Made by a program: the position numbers and the translations under genes
DNA from: Paenibacillus endophyticus
GTDB taxonomy: Bacteria; Bacillota; Bacilli; Paenibacillales; Paenibacillaceae
DNA: 64,000 bases
NCBI RefSeq assembly: GCF_014192395.1
Contig: NZ_JACHXW010000006.1
Location: forward strand, 310,001-374,000
Reading direction: 5' to 3'
The notes under the pieces: model-generated
The model's database searches: none
The model's input: the letters and a program-made list of their open reading frames with translations, nothing else
Told to the model about the DNA's origin: nothing
Shown: in pieces, positions 52,751 to 61,574 of the stretch
How positions within the stretch are numbered: position 1 is the first letter of the stretch
Layout: each line of letters opens with the position of its first letter

Positions 52751-54120
52751 CGGCACAGCAGAATCGATTCTCGCCTTCAGGTTTTGCCGCGCAGATGCAG
52801 TCGGAGCGGGAGCAGCACGATAATGAGCCGCTTGCACCGTATAAGGAAGCAGAATCGCAGGGAGAGTTTGCGCGGCTGGCTGATGATATCCGCTCTTATC
52901 TAAGCATTCCGCACGGAGTAGGTGAAGATGAGCGCAGGCAATACAGCGAAACGCTGAATCGCGCGGTATTAGGCTATTCACAGGAACGAGAGCAGGTGCT
53001 TGCGGTCATCGCGGATCGATTGATTAGACTTCGCATTCATCGAGCAGATCATGTACAGCACCCCTATCACACATTGGCGGAAGCGTTGTTCGCTGAGGTA
53101 ATTGGATTGAATGTACTTGAGCTGGTGCTGGCAGATAAAGACGGTTTAGAGGAAATACAGGTTGTCGGAACGAGCATCTTCCTTGTCAGGAATGGAATCT
53201 CCAATCCAAGCGAATATCGTTTTGACAACGTACGGGAGGTTGAGCGAATTCAGCAAAATCTGGTTTTGTACAATAATGATCGCATTAATCCGCGTAAGAG
53301 ATGGGCGGAGGTCATGCTGCAGGATGGCTCGCGCGTAACGATGACCGGATTTGGGTTCACGGCAAATCCTACCTTGACCATTCGTTTTTATACGGTAAGA
53401 AGCATTAGCTTGCTGACATTGTGCGATCCGAGGTATAGGACGATGAACGAGCAGATCAAGATGCTCCTGAGCGCCATTCTTGAGGCGCGTTTCAATATCG
53501 TTATTATTGGTCCTACGAATTCAGGCAAAACGAATCTAATGAAAGCATTCATTGCCGAACTGCCGGACGAAGAGCGGATTATTACGATCGAAGGCCGCTT
53601 TGAAATGATGCTCGGGCGTGATTTTCCGGGCAAGAACGTCATTGAATACATGACGGATGAAGAGGATGACTATCACCGGTCGGATCAGGCTTTCAAGCTT
53701 GCCTTGAGGCAATCGCCGAAGCGCATTATTCATGCCGAGATACGCGACCTGGATGCAAACATTTACGTGCGTGCCTGCACGCGGGGACATTCGGGAAGCA
53801 TGACGACCGTGCATGCCAATACGCTGGAGGATGTGCCTGAGGCGATCACGGATATGTGCATGCAGGATGGTAGAGGGATGAATGCTGAGCGTTTGACCAA
53901 ACGGATTACGCAATACGTTACAGAGATTGGAATCGAGATGGCTCTAATAGGAGGGAGACGCTTGGTTAGGAGGATTAGCGAGCTTAGCTGGGAGATCGGG
54001 CAGGTAAGTGTTAAGGATTGGGTTATGTACGATGAGAAGAAGGAGGAATGGATTTATCCAGCCTCTCCGTCTGCATCAGCTGCCTTGAGGCTTGCTGCAG
54101 GAGGCAAGCGCTATGAATGA
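52747..54120 (+). CDS. cpaF: CpaF/TadA-type secretion ATPase
   Basis: This 457-aa secretion ATPase has Walker A GPTNSGKTN (residues 255-263), an Asp box near EERIITIEGRFEM, Walker B-like KRIIHAEIRD and His box GHSGSMTTVHANT. CpaF hexamers power pilus assembly or secretion in Tad systems. The usual GEIRG of the Walker B box is changed to AEIRD. GTG 52747 overlaps the previous stop by four bases. The next gene starts within its last codons. About 190 residues precede the ATPase core, as in other CpaF proteins. Confidence 0.93.
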   Translation: MTAQQNRFSPSGFAAQMQSEREQHDNEPLAPYKEAESQGEFARLADDIRSYLSIPHGVGEDERRQYSETLNRAVLGYSQEREQVLAVIADRLIRLRIHRADHVQHPYHTLAEALFAEVIGLNVLELVLADKDGLEEIQVVGTSIFLVRNGISNPSEYRFDNVREVERIQQNLVLYNNDRINPRKRWAEVMLQDGSRVTMTGFGFTANPTLTIRFYTVRSISLLTLCDPRYRTMNEQIKMLLSAILEARFNIVIIGPTNSGKTNLMKAFIAELPDEERIITIEGRFEMMLGRDFPGKNVIEYMTDEEDDYHRSDQAFKLALRQSPKRIIHAEIRDLDANIYVRACTRGHSGSMTTVHANTLEDVPEAITDMCMQDGRGMNAERLTKRITQYVTEIGIEMALIGGRRLVRRISELSWEIGQVSVKDWVMYDEKKEEWIYPASPSASAALRLAAGGKRYE

Positions 54121-55048
54121 GCTTTCTGCCGGCGCGGCTGCAGGACTATTGTTTTGCCTATTGTTTATTGCGATTGTCAATTTGCTTTTCCTATGGTCTA
54201 AGGAGCATCAGCTCGTCAGCAAGCTAACTTATATTTCGAATCGCAGCTTTCGCGTACGGGCAGCAGAGCGCTTCAAACGCTACGCATGGCTGTACCGTCA
54301 TTTATCTGATTTGCTGGAGGCACTGCGTCTTGCTGTTTCACCATCCGCCTTTGCTTATATTTCCGGACTGCTGCTGTTGGCAGGACTTGCTGCAGGTGGA
54401 CTCTTCTTCCAAAGCGTAAAGGGAACCTTGTTGTTCGGCTTAGTGATTGGATTATTGCCCTATACGATTCTCCGGACGCTGCTCGTGCATCGGCGCATGC
54501 AGACGCAAATGGACTTTTTGCCGGCAGTTGAGCTTTTTTATCAATGCTATCTGATTACGGGGGAGAGCCAGGTCAGGGTTGCGCTGCAGCGAACCGTCGA
54601 AGAGCGAAGATTGCTGGGGCCGATGCAAGCTGTATTCGAGCAGCTTTACCGTAATTTGTCGGTGCGGGCTGATGATGAAGCAAGCCTAAGATTGCTCAGC
54701 ACATCGCTTGGTCATTTGTGGGCTGATTATTTCGTGCATATCTTGCGGGTAGCGCTCTCAGAAGGTGTAACGGTGTCAGACAGCTTGAAGGAGCTGCTCA
54801 CTGATATGCGCAAAGCTAGACGGGCGAATGAACAAGAGCGGAACCGCTTGCTGGAAATTCGAGTTGCTAATTTTTCACCACTGTTGTTCCTTGCTTTATT
54901 TATTGGCATTAATTTGCGGTACAACAAAGAAAACACCTATTTCTATTACGTTGTTGATCCGATGGGACGGGATATGCTGCTTAATGCAGCTTTGTTGATT
55001 TTCGCTTCATTTCTGATGGGATTGTGGCTATCGCGCAAAAAAATGTGA
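54113..55048 (+). CDS. TadB-like type II secretion F-domain membrane protein
   Basis: This 311-aa protein has an N-terminal helix, two central helices (SAFAYISGLLLLAGLAAGGL, FGLVIGLLPYTIL) and a C-terminal pair (FSPLLFLALFIGINL, LLNAALLIFASFLMG). The cytoplasmic segment between them has the T2SSF domain pattern. It corresponds to TadB, the inner-membrane platform partner of CpaF. ATG 54113 overlaps the cpaF end by eight bases and has CAGGAGG about eight bases upstream. Confidence 0.85.
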   Translation: MNELSAGAAAGLLFCLLFIAIVNLLFLWSKEHQLVSKLTYISNRSFRVRAAERFKRYAWLYRHLSDLLEALRLAVSPSAFAYISGLLLLAGLAAGGLFFQSVKGTLLFGLVIGLLPYTILRTLLVHRRMQTQMDFLPAVELFYQCYLITGESQVRVALQRTVEERRLLGPMQAVFEQLYRNLSVRADDEASLRLLSTSLGHLWADYFVHILRVALSEGVTVSDSLKELLTDMRKARRANEQERNRLLEIRVANFSPLLFLALFIGINLRYNKENTYFYYVVDPMGRDMLLNAALLIFASFLMGLWLSRKKM

Positions 55049-55061
55049 GAGGAGGGTAGCG

Positions 55062-55955
55062 ATGCCGAATGGGGTCATGCAAATGATGGGGCTGGCTTTT
55101 ATAGTTGGGCAATGCGTTTTCGGAGCGGTATTTTTTTACATCTTATTGCAGCTATGGCCCGAACGTCCTGCTATATGGAAGCATTTGACCGTCGTGTCGG
55201 CTTGGCGTACGAGAATGGTACCGGAGAAATGGCTGCGGTTCTTCTTGATTTCAAGACAGAGGGAGTCTTTCATGGAAAGAGAAATTTTGCTTGCCGGCTG
55301 CGGGGTAACGGCTGATGCGGCATGGTATATGCTCGCGCACCGTCTGCTTGTTTGTACGATGGGCAGCTTAATCGTTAGTGTGGCTATTTGGTCTAAATGG
55401 CTGAACGCCTATGTTCCTGTTTCCTATGTCGCTCCCTTCTTGCTTCTGGCGATGATGCTTATTCATCTTGACCTCCTATGGCTGCGTTCCATTCGCAAGA
55501 TGCGAGCGCTGCAAGTGACGAAGGAGATTTTTGTAGTCAGCAAGCAATTGATCTATTTGTCAGATTCTTCACTGCATATTCATGCTAAGCTGCAGCGCTG
55601 TGTTCCCTTTACGCGCGTGATGCGTTTTGAATTGAACCAGCTTCTTGCCGAGTGGTATCACGATGCGGGTGGGGCTTTGCAGAGATTTAAACAGAGGCTT
55701 GGCACGGAAGAGGCCTTAAGTTTCGTAGAAACGCTGGATGCGCTCAGGCTGCATGAAAGCCATCAATATTATGAGCTGATCCGCACAAGAATTGAAGACT
55801 ACAAGGAGAAGATTGAGCTGGCCAAGGAAAGCCGCAAAGAATCAACTTCCTATTTATTATTTATCATCGCGGGCATTCCAATATTGTATACCTTTCAAAT
55901 CTTTATATATCCGTGGGTGAGAGAGGGACAAAAGCTCTTTCAGTCACTTAGCTGA
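55062..55955 (+). CDS. TadC-like type II secretion F-domain membrane protein
   Basis: This 297-aa protein has an N-terminal helix (LAFIVGQCVFGAVFFYILLQ), central helices (LLVCTMGSLIVSVAIW, YVAPFLLLAMMLIHLDLL) and a C-terminal helix (YLLFIIAGIPILYTFQIF). It is weakly related to the upstream TadB-like protein and most likely its TadC partner. A GAGGAGGG site precedes ATG 55062 by seven bases. Confidence 0.8.
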   Translation: MPNGVMQMMGLAFIVGQCVFGAVFFYILLQLWPERPAIWKHLTVVSAWRTRMVPEKWLRFFLISRQRESFMEREILLAGCGVTADAAWYMLAHRLLVCTMGSLIVSVAIWSKWLNAYVPVSYVAPFLLLAMMLIHLDLLWLRSIRKMRALQVTKEIFVVSKQLIYLSDSSLHIHAKLQRCVPFTRVMRFELNQLLAEWYHDAGGALQRFKQRLGTEEALSFVETLDALRLHESHQYYELIRTRIEDYKEKIELAKESRKESTSYLLFIIAGIPILYTFQIFIYPWVREGQKLFQSLS

Positions 55956-55990
55956 AAGTGGCACCGAAGCTTTTGGAAGGAGGTGATCAC

Positions 55991-56140
55991 GTGCGCAATA
56001 TTCTAATGACCGTCATGATGCTGGTCGTCGTAATCGTCCTATTCAATACGATAATCGCTCAGGATACAACTGGAACAAGCAGTCAAATCGAAACGCAGGG
56101 CACAGCCGCCAATACAAAGATTAGTCAAATGCTTCCTTAA
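55991..56140 (+). CDS. 49-aa pilin-like membrane peptide A
   Basis: GTG 55991 is preceded by AAGGAGGTGATCAC, a near-perfect anti-16S match. The peptide has a hydrophobic segment from residue 3 to 22 (RNILMTVMMLVVVIVLFNTI) and a polar tail with many Thr/Gln residues ending MLP. The position after TadB/TadC matches that of Flp pilins, but no Flp prepilin-peptidase site (G/E-x-Y pattern) is visible. The neighbouring peptide at 56185 has the same architecture. Confidence 0.7.
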   Translation: MRNILMTVMMLVVVIVLFNTIIAQDTTGTSSQIETQGTAANTKISQMLP

Positions 56141-56184
56141 TTCATCGGCATTGTGTTAGTCATAGAGAGCGGAGGTATTACTAT

Positions 56185-56331
56185 TTGCGCGGAATTCTAA
56201 TCTCCATGCTGCTGCTTGTTTCCGTGCTGGCTTGCTATCAAGCAATCGCCGAGGGCGATGCAGGAATGAAGCGGCAGATTGACGGCGCTGGCAGCTCGAT
56301 CAGCTCGCATATCAGGAGCATGAGCCCATGA
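56185..56331 (+). CDS. 48-aa pilin-like membrane peptide B
   Basis: TTG 56185 follows GGAGG (56171-56175) by nine bases. The product (MRGILISMLLLVSVLACYQA, then IAEGDAGMKRQIDGAGSSIS and a short tail ending SP) has one N-terminal hydrophobic segment and a polar tail. It resembles peptide A in length, in its MR-x-IL start and in ending with a Met-x-Pro-like tail, so the two may be diverged paralogues. Its stop overlaps the next start (ATGA). Confidence 0.65.
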   Translation: MRGILISMLLLVSVLACYQAIAEGDAGMKRQIDGAGSSISSHIRSMSP

Positions 56332-56753
56332 AGCAGATTTTGATCTTCGTATTGTTTGCAGCGCTGCTCTGCTGGCTTATGTTCTCTCCGATTTATAAAC
56401 ATGTTCTTATTGTCAGGCAGGCGGTATTGCAGCAAGAGGTGGATTACTTGTTGGAAATAGGGGCTAGCGGAGGTTACGGATACATAAGCTCGGCTATGCA
56501 GGAGCAGTCCAGACAGCGTCTGGCCGGATTTGGCATGCGTCCTGAGGATATTTCGTATGAGCTTGTATCAACAAACGGGCAGTCAGCATCCAATCCGTAC
56601 GATCCGCTGCCTCGAGGTACGGGAATATCATTAACGATGAGCTACCCCTACGAGCAATTATTTGAGATTGATCGTTTGATCGGCTTAACGCCGCCGTTAC
56701 CGTCAGATAGGATGAAGGCGTTCGGGATGAAGATGAGCGAATATGTTCCATAG
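56328..56753 (+). CDS. TadE-like membrane-anchored pilus-associated protein
   Basis: This 141-aa protein has an N-terminal membrane helix (ILIFVLFAALLCWLMFSPIY) and a periplasm-side domain with the patterns GASGGYGYI, TGISLTMSYPY and FEIDRLIG, ending AFGMKMSEYVP. The short helix plus small extracellular domain resembles TadE/minor pilins, and similar proteins occur in Firmicute Tad clusters. The start overlaps the previous stop. The exact role is inferred from context. Confidence 0.72.
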   Translation: MKQILIFVLFAALLCWLMFSPIYKHVLIVRQAVLQQEVDYLLEIGASGGYGYISSAMQEQSRQRLAGFGMRPEDISYELVSTNGQSASNPYDPLPRGTGISLTMSYPYEQLFEIDRLIGLTPPLPSDRMKAFGMKMSEYVP

Positions 56754-56773
56754 GAGGAGAGGATGGTTAACGA

Positions 56774-57259
56774 GTGTACAAGCTGCTGCTCATCGTTGTA
56801 ATGATGTCGATATGGCTTTCGTTGCATCTGCTTCAGGTGGAGGAACAGCTCGCTATGAAGACTTTATTTCAAGGGAAGCATGCCGTCAACCGAGCCACTC
56901 ATGCAGCGGCCCAGCAGGTTGATACGGCAGCGTTAGGAGAAGGTGTATTTCGTATTGAGCCGATAAAGGCCGAAGCTGCAGCAGCTTTGTACTTGCAGCA
57001 GAACTTGCTGCTGAATGCACACGGTGCACCGCTTGCCGGCTCCTTTTTGAAGGAAGCGGTGCAGGTTGTGGTGTTCAAGCTAGTAAACGCGGACGAAATA
57101 TTTCCTTTTACATACCGAAATAAGGCGTATCAATACGAGGTTACCTTGCAGCGTCCAGGCGTTATTTTAATCATAAAAATGGCATATCCTCGCGTATTTG
57201 AAGTGTTGGAGCCTATTGAATGGCATATTAAGGGGGCGGCGGAGCTCATAGCAGGTTGA
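56774..57259 (+). CDS. Membrane-anchored protein of the Tad-type operon
   Basis: This 161-aa protein has an N-terminal helix (LLLIVVMMSIWLSLHLL), an alanine-rich helical stretch and a C-terminal beta-rich part. It has no recognised domain, but it lies in the operon and shares the single-helix-plus-extracellular-domain layout of TadE/TadF-like minor pilins. GTG 56774 is about 11 bases after GGAGGAGAGG. It is the last gene of the unit before the M24 peptidase. Confidence 0.65.
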   Translation: MYKLLLIVVMMSIWLSLHLLQVEEQLAMKTLFQGKHAVNRATHAAAQQVDTAALGEGVFRIEPIKAEAAAALYLQQNLLLNAHGAPLAGSFLKEAVQVVVFKLVNADEIFPFTYRNKAYQYEVTLQRPGVILIIKMAYPRVFEVLEPIEWHIKGAAELIAG

Positions 57260-57314
57260 CGTAAAATAGGAAAATTGGTGTAATAAGGGGAGGGAGTTTA
57301 TATAGGAGTTGATA

Positions 57315-58544
57315 ATGGCTGTGATGGATATTGTTGCTGATGTACCTGAAGCGCTTGTGAGCGAGAGAATCATCCGTTTGCAGGCTGTTATGCAAAAGGA
57401 AGGCGTAGATGCGTTTCTTCTTACGCAAAATGTTGATCTTTATTATTTCAGCGGCTCGATGCAAAATGGGTATTTGTTTATTCCAAGCACCGGCGATGCT
57501 ACCTTTTACGTTCGGCGCAGTGTTCAGCGAGCCAAGCTGGAGACCGCGGTAAAGGTAGCCGAACTTGGTGCTTTTCGGTTTTTTGGGGAAACGCTTGCGC
57601 AGCACTACCCGTATTTGTTTGGCAAGGAATCAGGCCTGCGAATCGCCGCTGATCTCGATGTACTGCCGACTCAACTATACGCCAAGCTACAGGAGACCCT
57701 TGGTTCGGCCGCAAGCTGTACGATTATAGATGGCTCGACATATATTCGCAAGCTTCGAATGATTAAGTCGCCTTGGGAAATAGGTAGAATCGAAGCGGCG
57801 GCAAAGGTAGTCTCCGAGTCATTGACCGCAGCGCTTCATGTGCTTAGAGAAGGAATAAGCGAGCTTGAGTGGATGGCACGCATTGAATACGAGCTGCGAA
57901 TTAGAGGTCATATTGGCTTGATGCGCATGCGGGGCTTTAATCAAGAAATTACGACGGGGATGGTCATATCTGGTCCAGCGGCTGCGGTTCCGTCTTATTT
58001 TGACGGGCCAGCGGGAGGATTGGGGCTGGGAGCAGCTTCTCCGCAAAGCGTCAGCCGGTCAATAATTAAGCGAAACGAGCCCATCTTGATCGATATCGGC
58101 TGCTGTGTAGACGGTTATGTGATTGACCAGACTCGGACTGCCGTTTTGGGGAAGCTGCCCGAAACGCTTCAGCGTGCATACGATGCGTCGGAGACGCTCA
58201 TCGCTAAAGCAGAGGAGATGATGGTTCCTGGCGCGCCTTGCTCGAAGTTATATGAGGCGGCGCTTGCTGGCTGCGCCTCCGCAAATCTTTCCGATCACTT
58301 TATGGGCTTCGGAGCCGATCAGGCCAAATTCCTGGGACACGGCATCGGGCTTGAAATTGATGAATGGCCCGTTCTCGCCAAGGGCTTCGATATGCTATTG
58401 GAGCCAGGAATGGTGCTTGCCGTAGAGCCCAAATTTACGTTCCCTGGTCTTGGGGTTGTTGGAATTGAGAACAGCTACCTTATTACGGATCAGGGTGCAA
58501 GGAAGCTGACGCAGTTCAAAGATGGACTAATCTTATTACCTTAA
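57315..58544 (+). CDS. M24-family Xaa-Pro aminopeptidase-like protein
   Basis: This 409-aa protein has an N-terminal creatinase-like domain (about 1-150) and a C-terminal pita-bread domain with the five metal ligands: Asp in ILIDIGCCVDGYVIDQTR (two Asp), His in LGHGIGLEIDEWP, Glu in AVEPKFTF and Glu in GIENSYLIT. It probably removes N-terminal residues before proline or cleaves related bonds in the cytosol. ATG 57315 has AGGAG six bases upstream (57304-57308). It ends 18 bp before the ydbS-like gene and may share its transcript. Confidence 0.92.
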   Translation: MAVMDIVADVPEALVSERIIRLQAVMQKEGVDAFLLTQNVDLYYFSGSMQNGYLFIPSTGDATFYVRRSVQRAKLETAVKVAELGAFRFFGETLAQHYPYLFGKESGLRIAADLDVLPTQLYAKLQETLGSAASCTIIDGSTYIRKLRMIKSPWEIGRIEAAAKVVSESLTAALHVLREGISELEWMARIEYELRIRGHIGLMRMRGFNQEITTGMVISGPAAAVPSYFDGPAGGLGLGAASPQSVSRSIIKRNEPILIDIGCCVDGYVIDQTRTAVLGKLPETLQRAYDASETLIAKAEEMMVPGAPCSKLYEAALAGCASANLSDHFMGFGADQAKFLGHGIGLEIDEWPVLAKGFDMLLEPGMVLAVEPKFTFPGLGVVGIENSYLITDQGARKLTQFKDGLILLP

Positions 58545-58562
58545 ACAAGGGGGGATGTAAGT

Positions 58563-59042
58563 ATGAATCGGGAGCTTACCAAGCGGCTTCATCGTGATTA
58601 CGTAAAGGTTTACCGAATTAGCGAGCTCATATCGAATGGTATCTTCCTAGCTGTCATTATTGCCTATTTTATTTGTGCTTCGATCTGGGCTTGGACACTC
58701 GTTCCGGGGTGGATTGCATTGTCTGTGTGCGCTGCTTCTATTATTCTCTTTACTTGGATTTTTCCCGAAATGAAGTATAAGCGGTTTCAGTATGAGCTGT
58801 TTGAGGATGAATTGGAAATCCAATCCGGGCTTGTTTTTTTGAGCAATGTTTTGGTTCCTATGGTGCGTGTGCAGCATGTGGAGCTTGAAAGCGGCCCGCT
58901 TATGCGCAAATATGATTTGGCCAGCGTTTCGGTTGTTACGGCTGCGACAACGCACCGGATTAGCGGACTGAAGCTCGGAGAAGCTCAACAGCTTAAACGC
59001 AGAATCGGCGCATTGGCTAAGGTGGACGATCAAGATGAATGA
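58563..59042 (+). CDS. ydbS: YdbS-like bacterial PH-domain membrane protein
   Basis: This 159-aa protein has two N-terminal helices (ISNGIFLAVIIAYFI and WIALSVCAASIILFTWIF) followed by a bPH2 domain with RFQYELFEDELEIQSG, PMVRVQHVELESGP and ASVSVVTAATTHRI. YdbS works with YdbT in B. subtilis and the pair confers resistance to the antimicrobial made by a relative; both are sigma-W regulated there. The two genes overlap by eight bases here. Confidence 0.9.
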   Translation: MNRELTKRLHRDYVKVYRISELISNGIFLAVIIAYFICASIWAWTLVPGWIALSVCAASIILFTWIFPEMKYKRFQYELFEDELEIQSGLVFLSNVLVPMVRVQHVELESGPLMRKYDLASVSVVTAATTHRISGLKLGEAQQLKRRIGALAKVDDQDE

Positions 59043-60564
59043 ACGTCGAACGCTTCATCCCATATATATTTTGTTCGGGCTGCTGAATACAATTCGAGGA
59101 TTCATTCCGTTTATATTGATCGGCTTATTGAGGGGAACAGACTGGACGGGACTGGAATGGTATTGGTATGCTGGCGTCTCTGCGCTCTCCGCCGTAATAC
59201 TTGTGTTCAGTTACATCGAATGGAAAAGCTTTGGTTTCTGGCTTGAAAGCGATCGGATCATCATTCGCAAAGGCTGGTTGTTCAGAGACGAGAAAACGAT
59301 ATATTATACGAGGATTCATTCGGTTAACGTAGAACAGCCGCTAGTTCAGCGATTGTTGAAGGTCGCGCAAGTGAAGATCGAGACGCCCGGCGGCAATAAG
59401 AAGGCAGACGGTGTGTTACCGGCGCTCTCCCTTAAAGAAGCAAGCGATATCCAGCTGATGCTTAAGAAACAAGCCTCGGTCATAGCTGCTCCCGAAGGGC
59501 AACCTTTGTCTGAGAAGCTGATGACGCAGAAACCTGAGGCAGATGAACAACTGGTTGTGAGAATAAATCAAAAACCGCTAGCCTCAGAATCCGTCAGCCA
59601 TAATGCTGAGCGCGGTCCTTCGATTGCGCTTCATGCGGGACAGTTGCTTCAGGCAGCTGCGACCTCGATGAATTTCGGCTTGGTTGCAGCTTTTATGGCT
59701 GGATTGTACTCTTTCGCTAACGACTTCATCAACCAGCTGCTTCCCGATCATTTTTTCGAGTCAGTCGTTGAGGATTCATCGAGCTTTATGCCAAGCTATT
59801 TCGCCGTAGTTATTGTAGTCATTGCAGGAGTTGCCTTTGCTTGGCTGCTCTCGATTATATTGTATGTGCTGAAGTTCAGCGGCTTCGCTGTTCAAAAAGA
59901 CGGCAGGCAAATTTCAGTATCCTATGGATTGCTGGAAAAAAAGTCGTTCGTGTTTGATCCTAAAAAAGTGCAAGCCGTCATTGTGAGCGAAAGCTGGCTG
60001 CGCCAAGCTTTCGGATACGCTGAGATTCGGCTGCAAATCGTTTCATCTGACAAGAAGGAGCAGCTTATGCTGCATCCCTTTATAAAGCGTTCCGATATTC
60101 AACAGGTTTTGAATGATTTTGTGCCGCAGATTGTGCATTCTGAGGAAACGCCCTTGCAGGGCGCACCGAAGCGAGCTTTATTATATTATATTAGAATTGA
60201 GCTTCTGATTGCCGCGCTGCTATGCGCAGCTTCAATCATTTTTTTGAAGGAAGCAGGGTTGTGGTCGTTAGTGCTCATTCCGCTTGTTCTGTGGTGGAGG
60301 AGGAGCTGTTATGTTGCTGCAGGGGTTAGTCTGAGGAATGGACAGCTCACGCTGCGCACGCGATTCTTATCAAGATCGACATTTTTGATTCGAAGACCGC
60401 AGATCGTGACGATGCGTGTGAACCGTTCGATTGGACAGCAGCGCAAGAACTTGCTAACCTTATCTGTGCGCGCGCTCGGCAGTCCGTTTGAGTACCGCGT
60501 GAAATGCTTGGATCATGCTGATGTTGAGCCTGTGTGGCGTTGGTACAGCCGAAGTCAAAACTAG
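59035..60564 (+). CDS. ydbT: YdbT-like membrane protein with bacterial PH domains
   Basis: This 509-aa membrane protein carries two or three bPH2 domains between membrane helices (IIRKGWLFRDEKTIYYTRIH, EKKSFVFDPKKVQAVIVSE, LSRSTFLIRRPQIVTMRV). The first follows a helix pair and the others follow later helix pairs. It is the standard partner of YdbS. A possible role is protection of the membrane from antimicrobial peptides. The start overlaps ydbS by eight bases, and a strong terminator follows. Confidence 0.9.
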   Translation: MNERRTLHPIYILFGLLNTIRGFIPFILIGLLRGTDWTGLEWYWYAGVSALSAVILVFSYIEWKSFGFWLESDRIIIRKGWLFRDEKTIYYTRIHSVNVEQPLVQRLLKVAQVKIETPGGNKKADGVLPALSLKEASDIQLMLKKQASVIAAPEGQPLSEKLMTQKPEADEQLVVRINQKPLASESVSHNAERGPSIALHAGQLLQAAATSMNFGLVAAFMAGLYSFANDFINQLLPDHFFESVVEDSSSFMPSYFAVVIVVIAGVAFAWLLSIILYVLKFSGFAVQKDGRQISVSYGLLEKKSFVFDPKKVQAVIVSESWLRQAFGYAEIRLQIVSSDKKEQLMLHPFIKRSDIQQVLNDFVPQIVHSEETPLQGAPKRALLYYIRIELLIAALLCAASIIFLKEAGLWSLVLIPLVLWWRRSCYVAAGVSLRNGQLTLRTRFLSRSTFLIRRPQIVTMRVNRSIGQQRKNLLTLSVRALGSPFEYRVKCLDHADVEPVWRWYSRSQN

Positions 60565-60591
60565 CATTAGTGTAAAATAGAACCTATAGCT

Positions 60592-60626
60592 GCTGCAGAA
60601 GAGCCACTTGCTTCTGCGGCTTTTTT
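60592..60626 (+). terminator. Terminator after ydbST
   Basis: GCTGCAGAAG (60592-60601) pairs with CTTCTGCGGC (60611-60620; one GU pair), followed by TTTTTT. Confidence 0.85.
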
Positions 60627-60655
60627 CATTTCATAAAATAAATATGCATTCGGAG

Positions 60656-60681
60656 TGAACGAATCGCGCAAGCTGTTCGTC
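60656..60681 (+). promoter_or_regulatory. ECF (SigY-type) promoter of the sigY operon
   Basis: TGAACG (60656-60661), a 16-bp spacer and CGTC (60678-60681) match the sigma-Y recognition pattern I recall from B. subtilis. The transcript would begin about 30 bp before GTG 60722, implying positive autoregulation. Confidence 0.75.
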
Positions 60682-60721
60682 TAAGCTATATTACCGAAAG
60701 AAGCAAGGGGGTCAGGCGCTC

Positions 60722-61255
60722 GTGGAAGACGAGGCGAAGCTTATTAAGAAAGCGGTTCGCGGAGATATGCGGGCGCTATCCGAGTTGCTCCGTGAGCATT
60801 ACTCATTTTTGTATCAGTATCTGCTTAAGGCAACGATGAACAAAAACCGTGCGGAGGATGTTACGCAGGAGACGATGCTGAAGGCGATTGAGAAAATAGC
60901 GACCTTTCAGGGAAAAGCAAAATTCTCAACATGGCTGATTACGATAGCCTCAAGGATTGTTATTGACCGGATGCGCCGCAATGAGCTGGAGCGGCATTGG
61001 CTTCAGGAAGAAGGCTCGCTGCGGTCGATCCAATACGAAACCATCCGGGAGGGCGTTGATTGGTCGGATGCACTCCAAGCACTGGGACGGCTAAGCAGCA
61101 GCATACGAATTCCTGTACTGCTTAAATATTATTACGGCTATGGACAAGATGAAATATCCGCAATGCTGGACATTCCCGCGGGAACGGTGAAATCGAGACT
61201 GCATAATGGATTGAAGCAGCTGCGAAAGGAGCTAACGGAGCATGAAGAAGCATGA
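60722..61255 (+). CDS. sigY: ECF sigma factor, SigY type
   Basis: This 177-aa ECF sigma factor has region 2 (QYLLKATMNKNRAEDVTQET, KFSTWLITIASRIVIDRMRR) and region 4 (IPVLLKYYYGYGQDEISAML, PAGTVKSRLHNGLKQLRKEL). Order and identity of the following genes match sigY-yxlCDEFG of B. subtilis. GTG 60722 is preceded by AAGGGGG about 10-12 bases upstream. Overlaps with yxlC suggest that sigma factor and negative regulator are made together. Confidence 0.92.
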   Translation: MEDEAKLIKKAVRGDMRALSELLREHYSFLYQYLLKATMNKNRAEDVTQETMLKAIEKIATFQGKAKFSTWLITIASRIVIDRMRRNELERHWLQEEGSLRSIQYETIREGVDWSDALQALGRLSSSIRIPVLLKYYYGYGQDEISAMLDIPAGTVKSRLHNGLKQLRKELTEHEEA

Positions 61256-61574
61256 TGAGGAGGACCAACTTTGGTTCAATAATCTAATGAAAGAAGATTT
61301 AACCCGTTTTGACGCTGCGCATGCGCCGGAGGTTCCTGAGCAGCATCGATTTGAGGAGCTTGTTTATGCCCACGTGCAGGATACGAAAAGAAAGCTTTGG
61401 AGGGAACTGCTGCTATTCTGGTTGCTGGCATGCTTTATTTTCGGAGTGATGCTGTGGATCATCGACCGCAACTGGATATGGTTCGCAATTATTCAAGCAG
61501 TCACTACGGCTGGCGGAATTGGGTATGCGAGCTACGCACTCGCACGGGGGAGGCACCGCGAATGGAAGAGCTGA
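61242..61574 (+). CDS. yxlC: YxlC-type negative regulator of SigY
   Basis: This 110-aa protein has a hydrophilic N-terminal half (HDEEDQLWFNNLMKEDLTRF) and two C-terminal helices (LLLFWLLACFIFGVMLWII, WFAIIQAVTTAGGIGYAS), the layout of an anti-sigma factor. In B. subtilis YxlC with YxlD restrains SigY. ATG 61242 overlaps sigY by 14 bp, so production is coupled. Confidence 0.85.
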   Translation: MKKHDEEDQLWFNNLMKEDLTRFDAAHAPEVPEQHRFEELVYAHVQDTKRKLWRELLLFWLLACFIFGVMLWIIDRNWIWFAIIQAVTTAGGIGYASYALARGRHREWKS

